From assembly GCA_964511385.1 (NCBI GenBank), contig CAZEFE010000003.1, forward strand, positions 124,001 through 188,000: a stretch of 64,000 nt of DNA. The letters are read 5' to 3'. The stretch is from CAILHX01 sp964511385 (lineage in GTDB: Bacteria; Pseudomonadota; Gammaproteobacteria; Burkholderiales; Methylophilaceae). Below, piece by piece: positions 50,369 through 58,904 of the stretch. Position numbers and translations under genes: made by a program. Below the pieces are notes generated by a model that had not been told where the DNA came from, searched no databases, and saw only the letters and a program-made list of their open reading frames with translations. How positions within the stretch are numbered: position 1 is the first letter of the stretch; the number at the start of each line of letters is the position of its first letter.

Positions 50369-51795
50369 TGGGTAAGCCAACTGGATTTTTAGAGTTCGAA
50401 CGTCTGGAAGAAGGCTACTTGCCGGTTCCCGAGCGCGTCAAAAACTACAAGGAGTTCGTGCTGCACTTGAGCGATGAAGACGCCAAGGTACAGGGCGCGC
50501 GCTGCATGGATTGCGGCATTCCGTTCTGCCAGAGCGGCTGCCCGATCAACAACATCATCCCGGACTGGAACGACCTGGTGTACCGCCAGGACTGGCAGGG
50601 TGCGATCAACGTGCTGCACTCCACCAACAACTTCCCCGACTTTACCGGCCGCATTTGCCCGGCACCATGCGAAGCGGCGTGTACGCTCAACATCAATGAT
50701 GACGCGGTGGGCATCAAGTCCATTGAGCACGCCATCATCGACAAGGCCTGGGAAAAGGGCTGGGTCAAGCCGCAAATCAACCCGAACAAGACCGGCAAGA
50801 AAGTGGCCGTGGTCGGTTCCGGCCCGGCGGGCATGGCCGCCGCGCAACAACTGGCGCGCGCCGGTCATTCCGTCGTGTTGCTGGAAAAGAACGACCGCAT
50901 CGGCGGCTTGCTGCGCTACGGCATCCCCGACTTCAAGTTCGAGAAATCGCACATTGACCGGCGCATGGAACAGATGCGTGCCGAAGGCGTGGAATTCCGC
51001 GTTAACCAGAATGTCGGCGAGAACGTGAAGGCCGAGGACCTGCTCAAGGAGTTCGATGCCGTGGTTTTGGCCGCAGGTGCCGAGCAGCCGCGCGACTTGC
51101 CGGTGCCGGGCCGCGAACTGAAGGGCATCCATTTCGCCATGGATTACCTCACCCAGCAGAACAAGGTGGTGGCCGGCGACAGCATCCCGGATCAGATCAA
51201 GTCCACCGGCAAACATGTCATCGTCATCGGCGGCGGCGACACCGGCTCCGACTGCGTGGGCACCTCCAACCGCCACGGCGCGGCATCGGTGACCCAGTTC
51301 GAGATCATGCCGCAGCCGCCAGAACAGGAAAACCGCGCGCTGACCTGGCCCAACTGGCCGATCAAGATGCGCACCTCCAGCTCGCACGAAGAAGGCTGCG
51401 AGCGCGACTGGTCGGTAGTCACCAAGCGCTTCGAGGGCGAAAACGGCGAAGTGAAGAAGCTGATCGCCGCCCGCGTCGAGTGGAAGGACGGCAAGATGAA
51501 TGAAGTGCCGAATTCCGAATTCGAACTGCCCGCCGAGCGCGTGTTCCTCGCCATGGGCTTTGTCAGCCCGGTGCAAAAGCTGCTGGATGCTTTTGGCGTG
51601 GAGAAAGATGGGCGCGGCAACGCCAAGGCCACCACCGACGGCGCTGGCTGCTACGCCACCAGCAAGCCCAAGGTGTTTGCCGCCGGCGACGTACGCCGCG
51701 GCCAGTCCCTGGTGGTATGGGCTATCCGCGAAGGCCGCCAGTGCGCGCGCGAAGTGGATGCCTTCCTCATGGGCAAATCCGATTTGCCTCGTTAA
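50368..51795 (+). CDS. gltD: Glutamate synthase small subunit
   Basis: Feeds NADPH electrons to GltB. The 475-residue protein has two 4Fe-4S motifs in the N-terminal part (CMDCGIPFCQSGCPINN and GRICPAPCEAACTLN), an FAD loop VVGSGPAGMAAAQQLA and an NADPH loop VIGGGDTGSDCVG. It overlaps gltB by 1 nt. The palindromic repeat at 51806 follows its stop by 10 nt. Confidence 0.96.
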   Translation: MGKPTGFLEFERLEEGYLPVPERVKNYKEFVLHLSDEDAKVQGARCMDCGIPFCQSGCPINNIIPDWNDLVYRQDWQGAINVLHSTNNFPDFTGRICPAPCEAACTLNINDDAVGIKSIEHAIIDKAWEKGWVKPQINPNKTGKKVAVVGSGPAGMAAAQQLARAGHSVVLLEKNDRIGGLLRYGIPDFKFEKSHIDRRMEQMRAEGVEFRVNQNVGENVKAEDLLKEFDAVVLAAGAEQPRDLPVPGRELKGIHFAMDYLTQQNKVVAGDSIPDQIKSTGKHVIVIGGGDTGSDCVGTSNRHGAASVTQFEIMPQPPEQENRALTWPNWPIKMRTSSSHEEGCERDWSVVTKRFEGENGEVKKLIAARVEWKDGKMNEVPNSEFELPAERVFLAMGFVSPVQKLLDAFGVEKDGRGNAKATTDGAGCYATSKPKVFAAGDVRRGQSLVVWAIREGRQCAREVDAFLMGKSDLPR

Positions 51796-51805
51796 AGTCT
51801 TTATC

Positions 51806-51879
51806 AACCGCCGATGAACGCAGATAAACGCCGATGATGAGTTGGTTTTATCTGCGTTCATCGGCGTTCATCGGCGGTT
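51806..51879. repeat. Palindromic repeat between gltD and hemE
   Basis: The left arm (AACCGCCGATGAACGCAGAT...) and right arm (...ATCTGCGTTCATCGGCG, then TTCATCGGCGGTT) are complementary. The CGTTCATCGG unit is repeated on the right, so two registers of pairing are possible. It ends 5 nt before the hemE ATG and covers the place where its ribosome site should be. CCGCCGATGAACGC-type palindromes are scattered in many proteobacterial genomes as far as I know. Confidence 0.75.
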
Positions 51880-51884
51880 AAAAA

Positions 51885-52958
51885 ATGACGCACCTGAAAA
51901 ACGACACCTTCCTGCGCGCCCTGTTGCGCCAACCCACCGAATACACTCCCGTGTGGATGATGCGCCAGGCGGGCCGTTACCTGCCGGAATACAACGAAAC
52001 CCGCAAGCGCGCGGGCAGTTTCCTCGGCCTGTGCAAAAACGCGGATTACGCCACCGAAGTGACGTTGCAGCCGCTGGCGAGATTTCCCCTGGACGCCGCC
52101 ATCCTGTTCTCGGACATCCTGACCGTGCCCGACGCCATGGGCCTGGGGCTGTATTTCGCCGAAGGCGAAGGCCCCAAGTTCGAGCGTCCCTTGCGCGAGG
52201 AATGGGAAATCCGCGACCTGACGGTAACCGACCCCGCAGGCAACCTGCGCTACGTGATTGACGCCGTCAGCCAGATCCGCCGCGCACTGGACGGCAGCGT
52301 GCCGCTGATCGGCTTCTCCGGCAGCCCGTGGACTCTGGCCACCTACATGATCGAGGGCCAGGGCGGCACCGATTTCCTCACCATCAAAAAAATGATGTAC
52401 GCGCGCCCCGACCTGCTGCACCACGTGCTGGACGTCACCGCGCAATCCGTCATCCTTTACCTCAACGCCCAGATTGAAGCCGGGGCGCAAGCGGTGATGA
52501 TTTTCGACTCCTGGGGTGGTGCGCTGTCACATGCCGCATATCAGGAATTTTCGCTGCAATACATGCAAAAAATCGTTGCCGGACTCACCAAGGAACGCGA
52601 AGGCCGCCGCGTGCCCAGCATCATCTTCACCAAAGGCGGCGGCTTGTGGCTGGAAGCGCAGGCGGTGATTGGCGCAGATGCGCTGGGCCTGGATTGGACG
52701 ATGGACATCGGCGAAGCCAGAAAAAGAGTAGGCGACAAGGTTGCGTTGCAAGGCAACCTCGACCCCGCCATCCTGCTTTCCACCCCGGAAGCGATTGAAA
52801 AAGAAGTCGGCAACATTCTCGCCGCCTATGGTCACTGTGGCAAAGGCAGCGGCCATGTGTTCAATCTGGGGCATGGCATCACGCAGTTCACGCCGCCGGA
52901 GAACGCCGGGGCGATGATAGAGGCGGTGCATCGCCTCAGCCGTCAATACCACAGTTAA
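51885..52958 (+). CDS. hemE: Uroporphyrinogen decarboxylase
   Basis: Removes four carboxyls from uroporphyrinogen III to give coproporphyrinogen III. The 357-residue protein has the two signatures PVWMMRQAGRYLPEY near the start (substrate Arg) and GFSGSPWTLATYMIEG, with ILFSDILTVPDAMG. No standard ribosome site stands before the ATG; the bases there belong to the palindromic repeat, which offers only a GGCGG. A strong terminator follows. Confidence 0.96.
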   Translation: MTHLKNDTFLRALLRQPTEYTPVWMMRQAGRYLPEYNETRKRAGSFLGLCKNADYATEVTLQPLARFPLDAAILFSDILTVPDAMGLGLYFAEGEGPKFERPLREEWEIRDLTVTDPAGNLRYVIDAVSQIRRALDGSVPLIGFSGSPWTLATYMIEGQGGTDFLTIKKMMYARPDLLHHVLDVTAQSVILYLNAQIEAGAQAVMIFDSWGGALSHAAYQEFSLQYMQKIVAGLTKEREGRRVPSIIFTKGGGLWLEAQAVIGADALGLDWTMDIGEARKRVGDKVALQGNLDPAILLSTPEAIEKEVGNILAAYGHCGKGSGHVFNLGHGITQFTPPENAGAMIEAVHRLSRQYHS

Positions 52959-52968
52959 ACGCATCTAC

Positions 52969-52996
52969 AAAAAATGGTTGACTCCAACCATTTTTT
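52969..52996. terminator. Intrinsic terminator after hemE
   Basis: A perfect 12-bp stem AAAAAATGGTTG/CAACCATTTTTT with an ACTC loop, ending in a T-run, able to act both ways. It is bracketed by an 8-bp direct repeat GCATCTAC (52961-52968 and 52997-53004), which is odd for a plain terminator. Confidence 0.9.
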
Positions 52997-53014
52997 GCAT
53001 CTACACTAAATCCC

Positions 53015-53308
53015 ATGAAATTGCGGCTGGAATGGGATGAACCCAAGCGCTCGGCAAATCTGGCAAAACATGGGCTGGATTTTGCCGATGCCGCTCTCGT
53101 CCTGGAATCCCGCTATCGCTGGGATGTCCCGGTTATCCGCAAGAATGAAGAACGCACCCTGTCATTCTCTTATGTGATGAACAGGCTGGCTGTGTTGACC
53201 GTGGTACATGCAGATCGCAGCGGAGTTGTGCGAATTATCAGCTTTCGCCCCGCAAGTGAATTGGAAACAGAGGCATATTATGACTGGCTCGCCCAAGAAA
53301 ACGACTGA
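53015..53308 (+). CDS. brnT: BrnT family toxin
   Basis: A 97-residue type II toxin of the RelE-like BrnT family, a ribonuclease that stops growth when free. The sequence has the family start LEWDEPKRSANLAKHGLDFADAALVL, with the conserved WD...K..N..KHG pattern, and the C-terminal RIISFRPASELETEAY motif. In the usual order the toxin comes first and the antitoxin BrnA overlaps its end, which is seen here (29 nt). It lies 56 nt past hemE and has its own likely promoter. Confidence 0.92.
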   Translation: MKLRLEWDEPKRSANLAKHGLDFADAALVLESRYRWDVPVIRKNEERTLSFSYVMNRLAVLTVVHADRSGVVRIISFRPASELETEAYYDWLAQEND

Positions 53309-53582
53309 ACGCGAAACCATACTCAAGGCGATGGAAGCCCCGCCTGCCGGTGGATACTACGTCTGGGACGGCGTAGATGAAAACGACCGCCCGGCAACCG
53401 AGGAAGAACTGGAAAGTGCCAAAAAACCGCGTGGCCGCCCCGCCGGGTCAGGCACCAAGGAGCAGGTCGCTATACGCTTTGACCGTGAGGTGCTGACGGC
53501 CTTCCGCGCCTCTGGCAACGGCTGGCAAACCCGCATGAATGATGCGCTGAAAGAGTGGTTGAAAGACCATACGCCAGCTTAA
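53280..53582 (+). CDS. brnA: BrnA family antitoxin
   Basis: A 100-residue antitoxin. The C-terminal part, KEQVAIRFDREVLTAFRASGNGWQTRMNDALKEWL, is a ribbon-helix-helix domain of the BrnA family, which binds the toxin and represses the operon. The N-terminal half is polar and probably disordered before toxin binding. The ATG at 53280 overlaps brnT. An open frame further upstream (53208) lies within brnT and is rejected. Confidence 0.9.
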   Translation: MTGSPKKTTERETILKAMEAPPAGGYYVWDGVDENDRPATEEELESAKKPRGRPAGSGTKEQVAIRFDREVLTAFRASGNGWQTRMNDALKEWLKDHTPA

Positions 53583-53594
53583 CGGATTTCATTC

Positions 53595-53622
53595 GGCGCA
53601 TTACGCCTTTGGCTAATGCGCC
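53595..53622. repeat. Inverted repeat after brnA
   Basis: GGCGCATTA and TAATGCGCC form a perfect 9-bp stem with a small inner GCC/GGC stem. GGCGCATTACGCC-type palindromes of this sort are widely scattered in proteobacterial genomes; a GGCGCATTACGCG also occurs in the gltB leader (45640). It may serve as a 3' end for brnA and the trypco2-like gene. Confidence 0.6.
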
Positions 53623-53644
53623 CTACGAGCTATTCATTGTCGCG

Positions 53645-54001
53645 TTATTCTGTGTGCCACTGACGTTTGCTTTCTGGGAGAAGGATTGGCACCGCAAACT
53701 GGACTCGACTGACCGTAGTGTCCTTTGATGACACTTCGCCTTTTGCGCCAAACTGAATTGAAAGTACCCGCACACCGGCACCACCTTCAACTTTGTCCGA
53801 ATCCTCAGCAGTAATGGCAACGTCAAAATCTACGATGGTTGATTTTAGCCTTGCACTATTGGCGAATCGAGGGTGCTCAGCATACTTATGACCACCGTCC
53901 CCGGCAGGCACAACAAACGCACCACCGTTTGGCTCCTGAGCATCTCGTACCCCATCAACAATTTGTGTTAGCACTTCCTTGATGAATTCACGTAATTGCA
54001 T
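53645..54001 (-). CDS. Trypsin-co-occurring domain 2 (trypco2)-like protein
   Basis: A 118-residue soluble protein. It begins QLREFIKEVLTQIVDGVRDAQE, followed by a strand-rich core (STIVDFDVAITAED, GGAGVRVLSIQFGAKGE, SRVQFAVPILLP). This is the layout of trypco2 proteins, predicted parts of conflict systems where they occur with trypsin-like proteases or NTPases. No protease is adjacent; only BrnT/BrnA is nearby. It has a very strong ribosome site (GAGGAGG). The family assignment is from pattern memory and moderately certain. Confidence 0.7.
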   Translation of the reverse strand: MQLREFIKEVLTQIVDGVRDAQEPNGGAFVVPAGDGGHKYAEHPRFANSARLKSTIVDFDVAITAEDSDKVEGGAGVRVLSIQFGAKGEVSSKDTTVSRVQFAVPILLPESKRQWHTE

Positions 54002-54037
54002 CGTTCCTCCTCGTAAGGTCCAAACCGCCTAATGTAA

Positions 54038-54676
54038 TTACACCCCATACTCCGCCCGATACACCTCAATCGCCACCTTAAACTGCACCAGTTCCGGCGC
54101 GCCTTGCAGATAGCTGATCAAATCTCCCAACCCGGCGATGCTGACCACCGGAATGCCGTAATCCTGCTGCACTTCCTGCACCGCGGAGAGTACACCCTGA
54201 CCGCGCTCCTGCCGATCCAGGGCGATGGCAACGGCACATGGCACCGCGCCTGCCGCACGGATCAGTTCCACTGATTCCCGTACCGAAGTGCCCGCCGAAA
54301 TCACGTCATCCACAATCAACACTTTCCCCGCCAGTGGCGCGCCGACGATGGTGCCGCCTTCGCCGTGGTCTTTGGCTTCCTTGCGGTTGTAGGCGTAGAG
54401 CACGTTGCGGCCTTGCCGCGCCAGGGCAATGGCGATGCTGGCAGCCAGGGTGATGCCCTTGTAGGCGGGGCCGAACAGCATGTCGAACTGCACGCCGGAT
54501 TTGAGGATGGCCTGGGCATAGAACTCGCCCAGCTTCATCAGGCTTTCGCCGTCGTTGAACAGGCCAGCGTTGAAGAAATAGGGCGACAGGCGGCCGGCCT
54601 TGGTCTTGAATTCGCCGAAGCGCAAGACCTGTTTTTGGATGGCAAATTGGATAAACTGCTGGGTGAAATCGGACAT
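54038..54676 (-). CDS. pyrE: Orotate phosphoribosyltransferase
   Basis: Adds PRPP to orotate to form OMP in pyrimidine synthesis. The 212-residue protein has the PRPP loop VLIVDDVISAGTSVRESVELI, the FGPAYKGITLA segment and YAYNRKEAKDHGEGG for the flexible loop Lys. The ATG at 54676 gives the usual start MSDFTQQFIQFAI; upstream bases in frame belong to the control region. It is divergent from xth, with only 19 bp between the start codons. Confidence 0.96.
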   Translation of the reverse strand: MSDFTQQFIQFAIQKQVLRFGEFKTKAGRLSPYFFNAGLFNDGESLMKLGEFYAQAILKSGVQFDMLFGPAYKGITLAASIAIALARQGRNVLYAYNRKEAKDHGEGGTIVGAPLAGKVLIVDDVISAGTSVRESVELIRAAGAVPCAVAIALDRQERGQGVLSAVQEVQQDYGIPVVSIAGLGDLISYLQGAPELVQFKVAIEVYRAEYGV

Positions 54677-54695
54677 GATGAATTTGGAGAAATAA

Positions 54696-55478
54696 GTGAG
54701 CTTGAGAATTATATCGTTAAACCTCAACGGCATCCGTTCGGCGGCGAACAAGGGGCTTTACCCCTGGTTGCAAAAACAGGACGCCGATATCGTCTGCATG
54801 CAGGAACTCAAGGCGCAGGCGGCCGACATGACGCGCGAGATGCTGCAACCGGAAGGGTATTTCGGCTATTTCCATTACGCCGAGAAGAAAGGTTACAGCG
54901 GGGTTGGTATTTACTCGCGGCGACAGCCTGACGCCATCATCGAAGGGTTGGGGCTGCCGGATATTGATGCCGAGGGGCGTTATATCGAAGCACAATTCGG
55001 CAATTTATCCGTGATTTCCTTGTACCTGCCTTCCGGTTCCAGCGGCGAGGAGCGGCAGGCGGTGAAATTCAGCGTGATGGAGCGCTTCTACCCGCGCCTG
55101 GCGGAACTGAAAGCCAGCGGGCGCGAGGTGGTGATCTGCGGTGACTGGAATATCGCGCACAAGGAAGCCGACCTGAAAAATTGGAAGGGTAACCAGAAAA
55201 ATTCCGGCTTTCTGCCGGAAGAACGCGCCTGGATGACGCAGATTTTTGACGAGTTAGGCTGGGTGGATGTGTATCGCCGCTTGCACCCCGATACCACCGA
55301 TGAATGCTATACGTGGTGGAGCAATCGCGGCCAGGCCTGGGCGAAGAACGTGGGCTGGCGCATCGACTACCAGATCGCCACCCCCGGCATCGCGACCAAG
55401 GCGGTATCCACCAGCGTCTACAAGGCCGAGCGTTTCAGCGACCACGCGCCGCTGACAGTGGATTACGACGCCGCTTAA
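54696..55478 (+). CDS. xth: Exodeoxyribonuclease III / AP endonuclease
   Basis: Cuts DNA at abasic sites and trims 3' ends in base-excision repair. The 260-residue protein has the metal residues in SLNLNGIRSA and MQELKAQ, the catalytic GDWNIAHKEAD motif (Asp/Asn), WWSNRGQAW and the C-terminal SDHAPLTVDY His. The start is GTG at 54696. Because pyrE starts just 19 bp away, each promoter must lie in the other gene's 5' region or be shared. Confidence 0.95.
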   Translation: MSLRIISLNLNGIRSAANKGLYPWLQKQDADIVCMQELKAQAADMTREMLQPEGYFGYFHYAEKKGYSGVGIYSRRQPDAIIEGLGLPDIDAEGRYIEAQFGNLSVISLYLPSGSSGEERQAVKFSVMERFYPRLAELKASGREVVICGDWNIAHKEADLKNWKGNQKNSGFLPEERAWMTQIFDELGWVDVYRRLHPDTTDECYTWWSNRGQAWAKNVGWRIDYQIATPGIATKAVSTSVYKAERFSDHAPLTVDYDAA

Positions 55479-55577
55479 AAATTGAGCGAGATCAAGGTAT
55501 TTCCGGCGCAAACCCTTCTAAACTACCCGTTTTGATGTGTGGTTATCGGGATTGGAAACCCTGTCGAGGAGAACACA

Positions 55578-57182
55578 ATGACACAGCAGAGCGCTCAAAA
55601 AAACCGGCAACCCGGCCAGTGGGAGTTGCAGCCCCTGCTCAACCTGTTGAATTCCGGGCAGTTGCCGCAGGCCGAACAGAGCGCCAAGGCCCTGCTCAAT
55701 AACTACCCGGGCGCCTTCATTCTCTATAATGTGCTGGGCGTGGCGCAGGAAAACCAGGGCAAGTATTCCGACGCGGCAGACACGTACCGCCGCGCGCTGC
55801 AAATCGACCCCAATGTGGCGGAAATCCATTTCAACCTGGGCGTGGTATCGGGGCATCTCGGGTTGGAAGACGAAGCGCTGGCATGCTACCGCAAGGCCCT
55901 GGCGCTCAAACCCAACCTGGCGCCCGCCTGGTTCAACCTTGGCATTGCGCAGCAATCGAAAGGGCACTGGCAAGACGCCGTGGAAAGCTACCGCAAGGCC
56001 ATCGCGCTGGAACCGGGTTTTTACGAGGCTTACGGCAACCTGGGCGTGGTGCTGCAAAAGCAAGGGCATCTGGAAGAGGCCATTGCCAGCTACCGCAAGG
56101 CGCTGGCCATTTATCCCCATCCGCTGGGCTATTTCAACCTGGGCACGGCGCTGCGCGACGAAGGCAAGCACGAGGAGGCTTCCCAGTCCTACCTCAAGGC
56201 GCTGGAACTGAACCCCAACTATGCCGATGCGCACAACAACCTGGGCGAAATCTTCCGCGACCAGGGCAACATGGACAAGGCTATCCTGTGTTATCAGAAC
56301 GCGCTGTCCATCAACCCGGACCACCCCAACGCCAACTACAACATGGGCGAATACCACAGCCTGGCCAAGGAATACGCGGAAGCAATCCCTTATTTTGAGC
56401 GCTCGCATTTTGGGGATTTCCAGGAACGCGCCATGGAATGCCTGTACAAGATCGAGCGCTACGACGAGTTCCGCCAAAAACTGAAAGACATGGTGGCTTC
56501 CGGGCGCAAGTCCATGATGCTGGCAACCTTGTCCACCCACCACGCCACCAATTTCGGCGTGCCGGACGAATACAATTTCTGCCCCGATCCGATGCGCTTT
56601 GCCTGGCATACCCACATCCCCGAACTGACCGAGCCGGGCAGCACGCTGCTGCAGGAAATCCTGGAAACCATAGACCGCACGCCGATTGCCGCGCGCAAGC
56701 AAAGCCGCTTGTATTCCGGCATGCAATCGGCGGGCAACCTGCTAAAGCGCCCGGAACCGGCGTTCCAGAAACTGGCGGCGCTGGTGAAACAGAAAATCGC
56801 GGAATACCGCGACCAGTATGCTGAAGAGGATTGTGAACTGATTAAATCCTTCCCCAGGGAAATCGATTTCAGCAGCTCGTGGTACCTGAAAATGAAAAAG
56901 GGCGGCAATCTCGGCTCGCACATCCACGAGGAAGGCTGGATCAGCGGCTGCGTCTACCTGAAGCTGCCTACCGTGCGCAAGGACCCGACCGAAGCGGCCT
57001 TCGAATACGGCACCCACGGCGACAACTACCCGCGCCAGCACGACAATTTCCCGACGCAGGTGGTGATCCAGAAAGTGGGGGACATTGTGCTGTTCCCCTC
57101 TTCACTGTTCCACCACACCATCCCGTTCAACTCGGATGAGGATCGGGTGTGTGTGGCGTTTGACCTGAAACCCGCCGTTTAG
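55578..57182 (+). CDS. TPR protein with C-terminal 2-oxoglutarate/Fe(II) oxygenase domain, copy 1
   Basis: A 534-residue protein. About nine TPR repeats (about residues 15-290, with NVLGVAQENQGKYSDA, FNLGVVSGHLG and the like) are followed by a linker. Then comes a domain of the putative 2OG-Fe(II) oxygenase family (about 340-530). Iron-ligand candidates are the His pair in GSHIHEEGWISGCVYLKLP and the distal His in SSLFHHTIPFN, with Arg in DRVCVAFDL for 2-oxoglutarate. TPRs probably hold a protein substrate. The ribosome site GAGGAG precedes the ATG. Its close paralogue follows directly. Confidence 0.85.
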   Translation: MTQQSAQKNRQPGQWELQPLLNLLNSGQLPQAEQSAKALLNNYPGAFILYNVLGVAQENQGKYSDAADTYRRALQIDPNVAEIHFNLGVVSGHLGLEDEALACYRKALALKPNLAPAWFNLGIAQQSKGHWQDAVESYRKAIALEPGFYEAYGNLGVVLQKQGHLEEAIASYRKALAIYPHPLGYFNLGTALRDEGKHEEASQSYLKALELNPNYADAHNNLGEIFRDQGNMDKAILCYQNALSINPDHPNANYNMGEYHSLAKEYAEAIPYFERSHFGDFQERAMECLYKIERYDEFRQKLKDMVASGRKSMMLATLSTHHATNFGVPDEYNFCPDPMRFAWHTHIPELTEPGSTLLQEILETIDRTPIAARKQSRLYSGMQSAGNLLKRPEPAFQKLAALVKQKIAEYRDQYAEEDCELIKSFPREIDFSSSWYLKMKKGGNLGSHIHEEGWISGCVYLKLPTVRKDPTEAAFEYGTHGDNYPRQHDNFPTQVVIQKVGDIVLFPSSLFHHTIPFNSDEDRVCVAFDLKPAV

Positions 57183-57198
57183 TCATCTTCCTCCAGGC

Positions 57199-57229
57199 AG
57201 CCCGGTTTGTTCCGGGCTGGTTTGTTTTA
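57199..57229 (+). terminator. Intrinsic terminator between the two paralogues
   Basis: Stem AGCCCGG/CCGGGCT with TTTGTT loop and a following T-rich stretch, 17 nt after the stop of copy 1. The two paralogues are therefore likely separate transcription units or differentially expressed. Confidence 0.85.
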
Positions 57230-57302
57230 CCCCTGTTTGGCAACGGGTGGACGCTTTACCGCTTTGGCGGTAAATTCACGTCTCATTCGCGGACATACAC
57301 CC

Positions 57303-58904
57303 ATGAGCCAACAAGCAAAACTCAACCGGCAACCCAATCCCATGCAGGTGCAGCAGGTCATCAACCTGTTGCAGTCCGGTCAGTTGCCCCAGGCCGAAGC
57401 GGCGGCCCAGAAAATGCTGGGCGGTTTTCCCGGCGCGCTGATTTTCTACAACGTGCTGGGCGTGGCGCAGGAAGGCCAGCAAAAGTTTGCCGAGGCGGCC
57501 AAGACCTATCAGCAAGCGCTGAAACTAGACCCCAGCATCGCCGAAATCCATTTCAACCTCGGCTCGGTTTACGGGCATCTGGGCCGTAGCGTGGAAGCCA
57601 TTGCCAGCTACCGCAAGGCGCTGTCGCTCAAGCCCAACCTGGATGCGGCCTGGTTCAACCTCGGTTACGCCTTGCAGCAGCAGGGCCAATACGCGGAGGC
57701 TGCGGATTGCTATCGCAAGGCCATCAGCCTGCAGCCCGGCTTTTATGAGGCGCACGGCAACCTGGGTGTGGTGCTGCAAAAGCAGGGCAGACTGGATGAA
57801 GCGGTGGAAAGTTACCTGACGGCGCTGCGCATCCATCCCGACCCGCTGGGGCATTTCAACCTGGGCACCGCCCTGCGCGACCAGGGCAAACATGACGAGG
57901 CCGCCCAAAGTTACCTGCGTGCGCTGGAGATGCACCCGAATTACGCCGATGCACACAACAACCTGGGCGAAATTTTCCGCGACCAGGGCAACATGGACTC
58001 CGCCATCAAGTCCTACCAGACCGCGCTGGCTATCAACCCGGAACACCCCGGCGCCAACTACAACATGGCAGAGTTTTTATACCTGGCCAAGAAATACGAC
58101 GAAGCACGCCCTTACTTCGAGCGCTCGAAATACCTGGATTTCGAGGAACGCGCGCTGGACTGCCTGTACCGCACCGGGAACCACGATGCATTCAAGCAGA
58201 AACTGGATACGCTGGTGGCAACCGGCAAAAAATCCACGCTGCTGTCCATGTTGTCCACCCACTACGCCACCAATTTCGGCGTGGAAAACGTCTACAACTT
58301 CTGCCGCGAGCCTATGGATTTTGCCTGGCACACCAATATCCCGGAACTGGCGGAGCCTAACAGCCCTTTGCTGGCCGAGTTACTGGAGGACATCACCCAC
58401 ACCGCGCTGGCGGAGCGCAAGCAGGGGCGCCTTTATTACGGCATCCAGTCGGCGGGCAACCTGCTGAAACGGCCGGAGCCTTCATTTCAAAAGCTGGCGG
58501 AACTGGTCAAGGGCAAAATCCGTGAATACCAGGCACGCTACGCCGGGTCGGACTGCGAGCTGATCAAATCCTTTCCCAGGGAAATCGAGTTCAGCAGTTC
58601 GTGGTACCTGAAAATGAACAAGGGCGGGCATCTCACCTCGCACATCCACGAAGAAGGCTGGATCAGCGGCTGCGTCTACCTCAAGCTGCCTACCGTGCGT
58701 CAGGATCCGACCGAAGCCGCTTTTATGTATGGCACCGATGGCGACGACTATCCGCGCCGGCACGACAACTTCCCGTCACACATTGTGGTGCAGGAAGTCG
58801 GCGATATCGTACTGTTCCCGTCCTCCCTGTTCCATCGCACCATCCCGTTCAACTCGGATGAAGAGCGGGTATGCGTGGCGTTCGACCTCAAGCCTATGGC
58901 GTAG
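57303..58904 (+). CDS. TPR protein with C-terminal 2-oxoglutarate/Fe(II) oxygenase domain, copy 2
   Basis: A 533-residue paralogue of the preceding gene, similar over its whole length (e.g. GVVLQKQGRLDEAVESY, HNNLGEIFRDQGNMDSA and the identical HIHEEGWISGCVYLKLPTVR block). The oxygenase ligands (His pair, distal His in LFHRTIPFN, Arg in ERVCVAFDL) are intact in both copies, so this is a duplication with both kept active. Differences cluster in the TPR surface, which suggests different partners. The ATG at 57303 has no strong ribosome site. The 3' end overlaps the convergent DUF1223 gene by 11 nt. Confidence 0.85.
   Translation: MSQQAKLNRQPNPMQVQQVINLLQSGQLPQAEAAAQKMLGGFPGALIFYNVLGVAQEGQQKFAEAAKTYQQALKLDPSIAEIHFNLGSVYGHLGRSVEAIASYRKALSLKPNLDAAWFNLGYALQQQGQYAEAADCYRKAISLQPGFYEAHGNLGVVLQKQGRLDEAVESYLTALRIHPDPLGHFNLGTALRDQGKHDEAAQSYLRALEMHPNYADAHNNLGEIFRDQGNMDSAIKSYQTALAINPEHPGANYNMAEFLYLAKKYDEARPYFERSKYLDFEERALDCLYRTGNHDAFKQKLDTLVATGKKSTLLSMLSTHYATNFGVENVYNFCREPMDFAWHTNIPELAEPNSPLLAELLEDITHTALAERKQGRLYYGIQSAGNLLKRPEPSFQKLAELVKGKIREYQARYAGSDCELIKSFPREIEFSSSWYLKMNKGGHLTSHIHEEGWISGCVYLKLPTVRQDPTEAAFMYGTDGDDYPRRHDNFPSHIVVQEVGDIVLFPSSLFHRTIPFNSDEERVCVAFDLKPMA

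Noticed and set aside
50389..51861. 490-codon open frame antisense to gltD
   Set aside because: gltD iron-sulfur and nucleotide motifs fix the coding strand; the antisense frame also runs through the palindromic repeat.
51806..51879. Possible CRISPR repeat unit
   Set aside because: The repeated CGTTCATCGG unit is part of one palindrome; there are no regularly spaced repeats with unique spacers and no cas genes.
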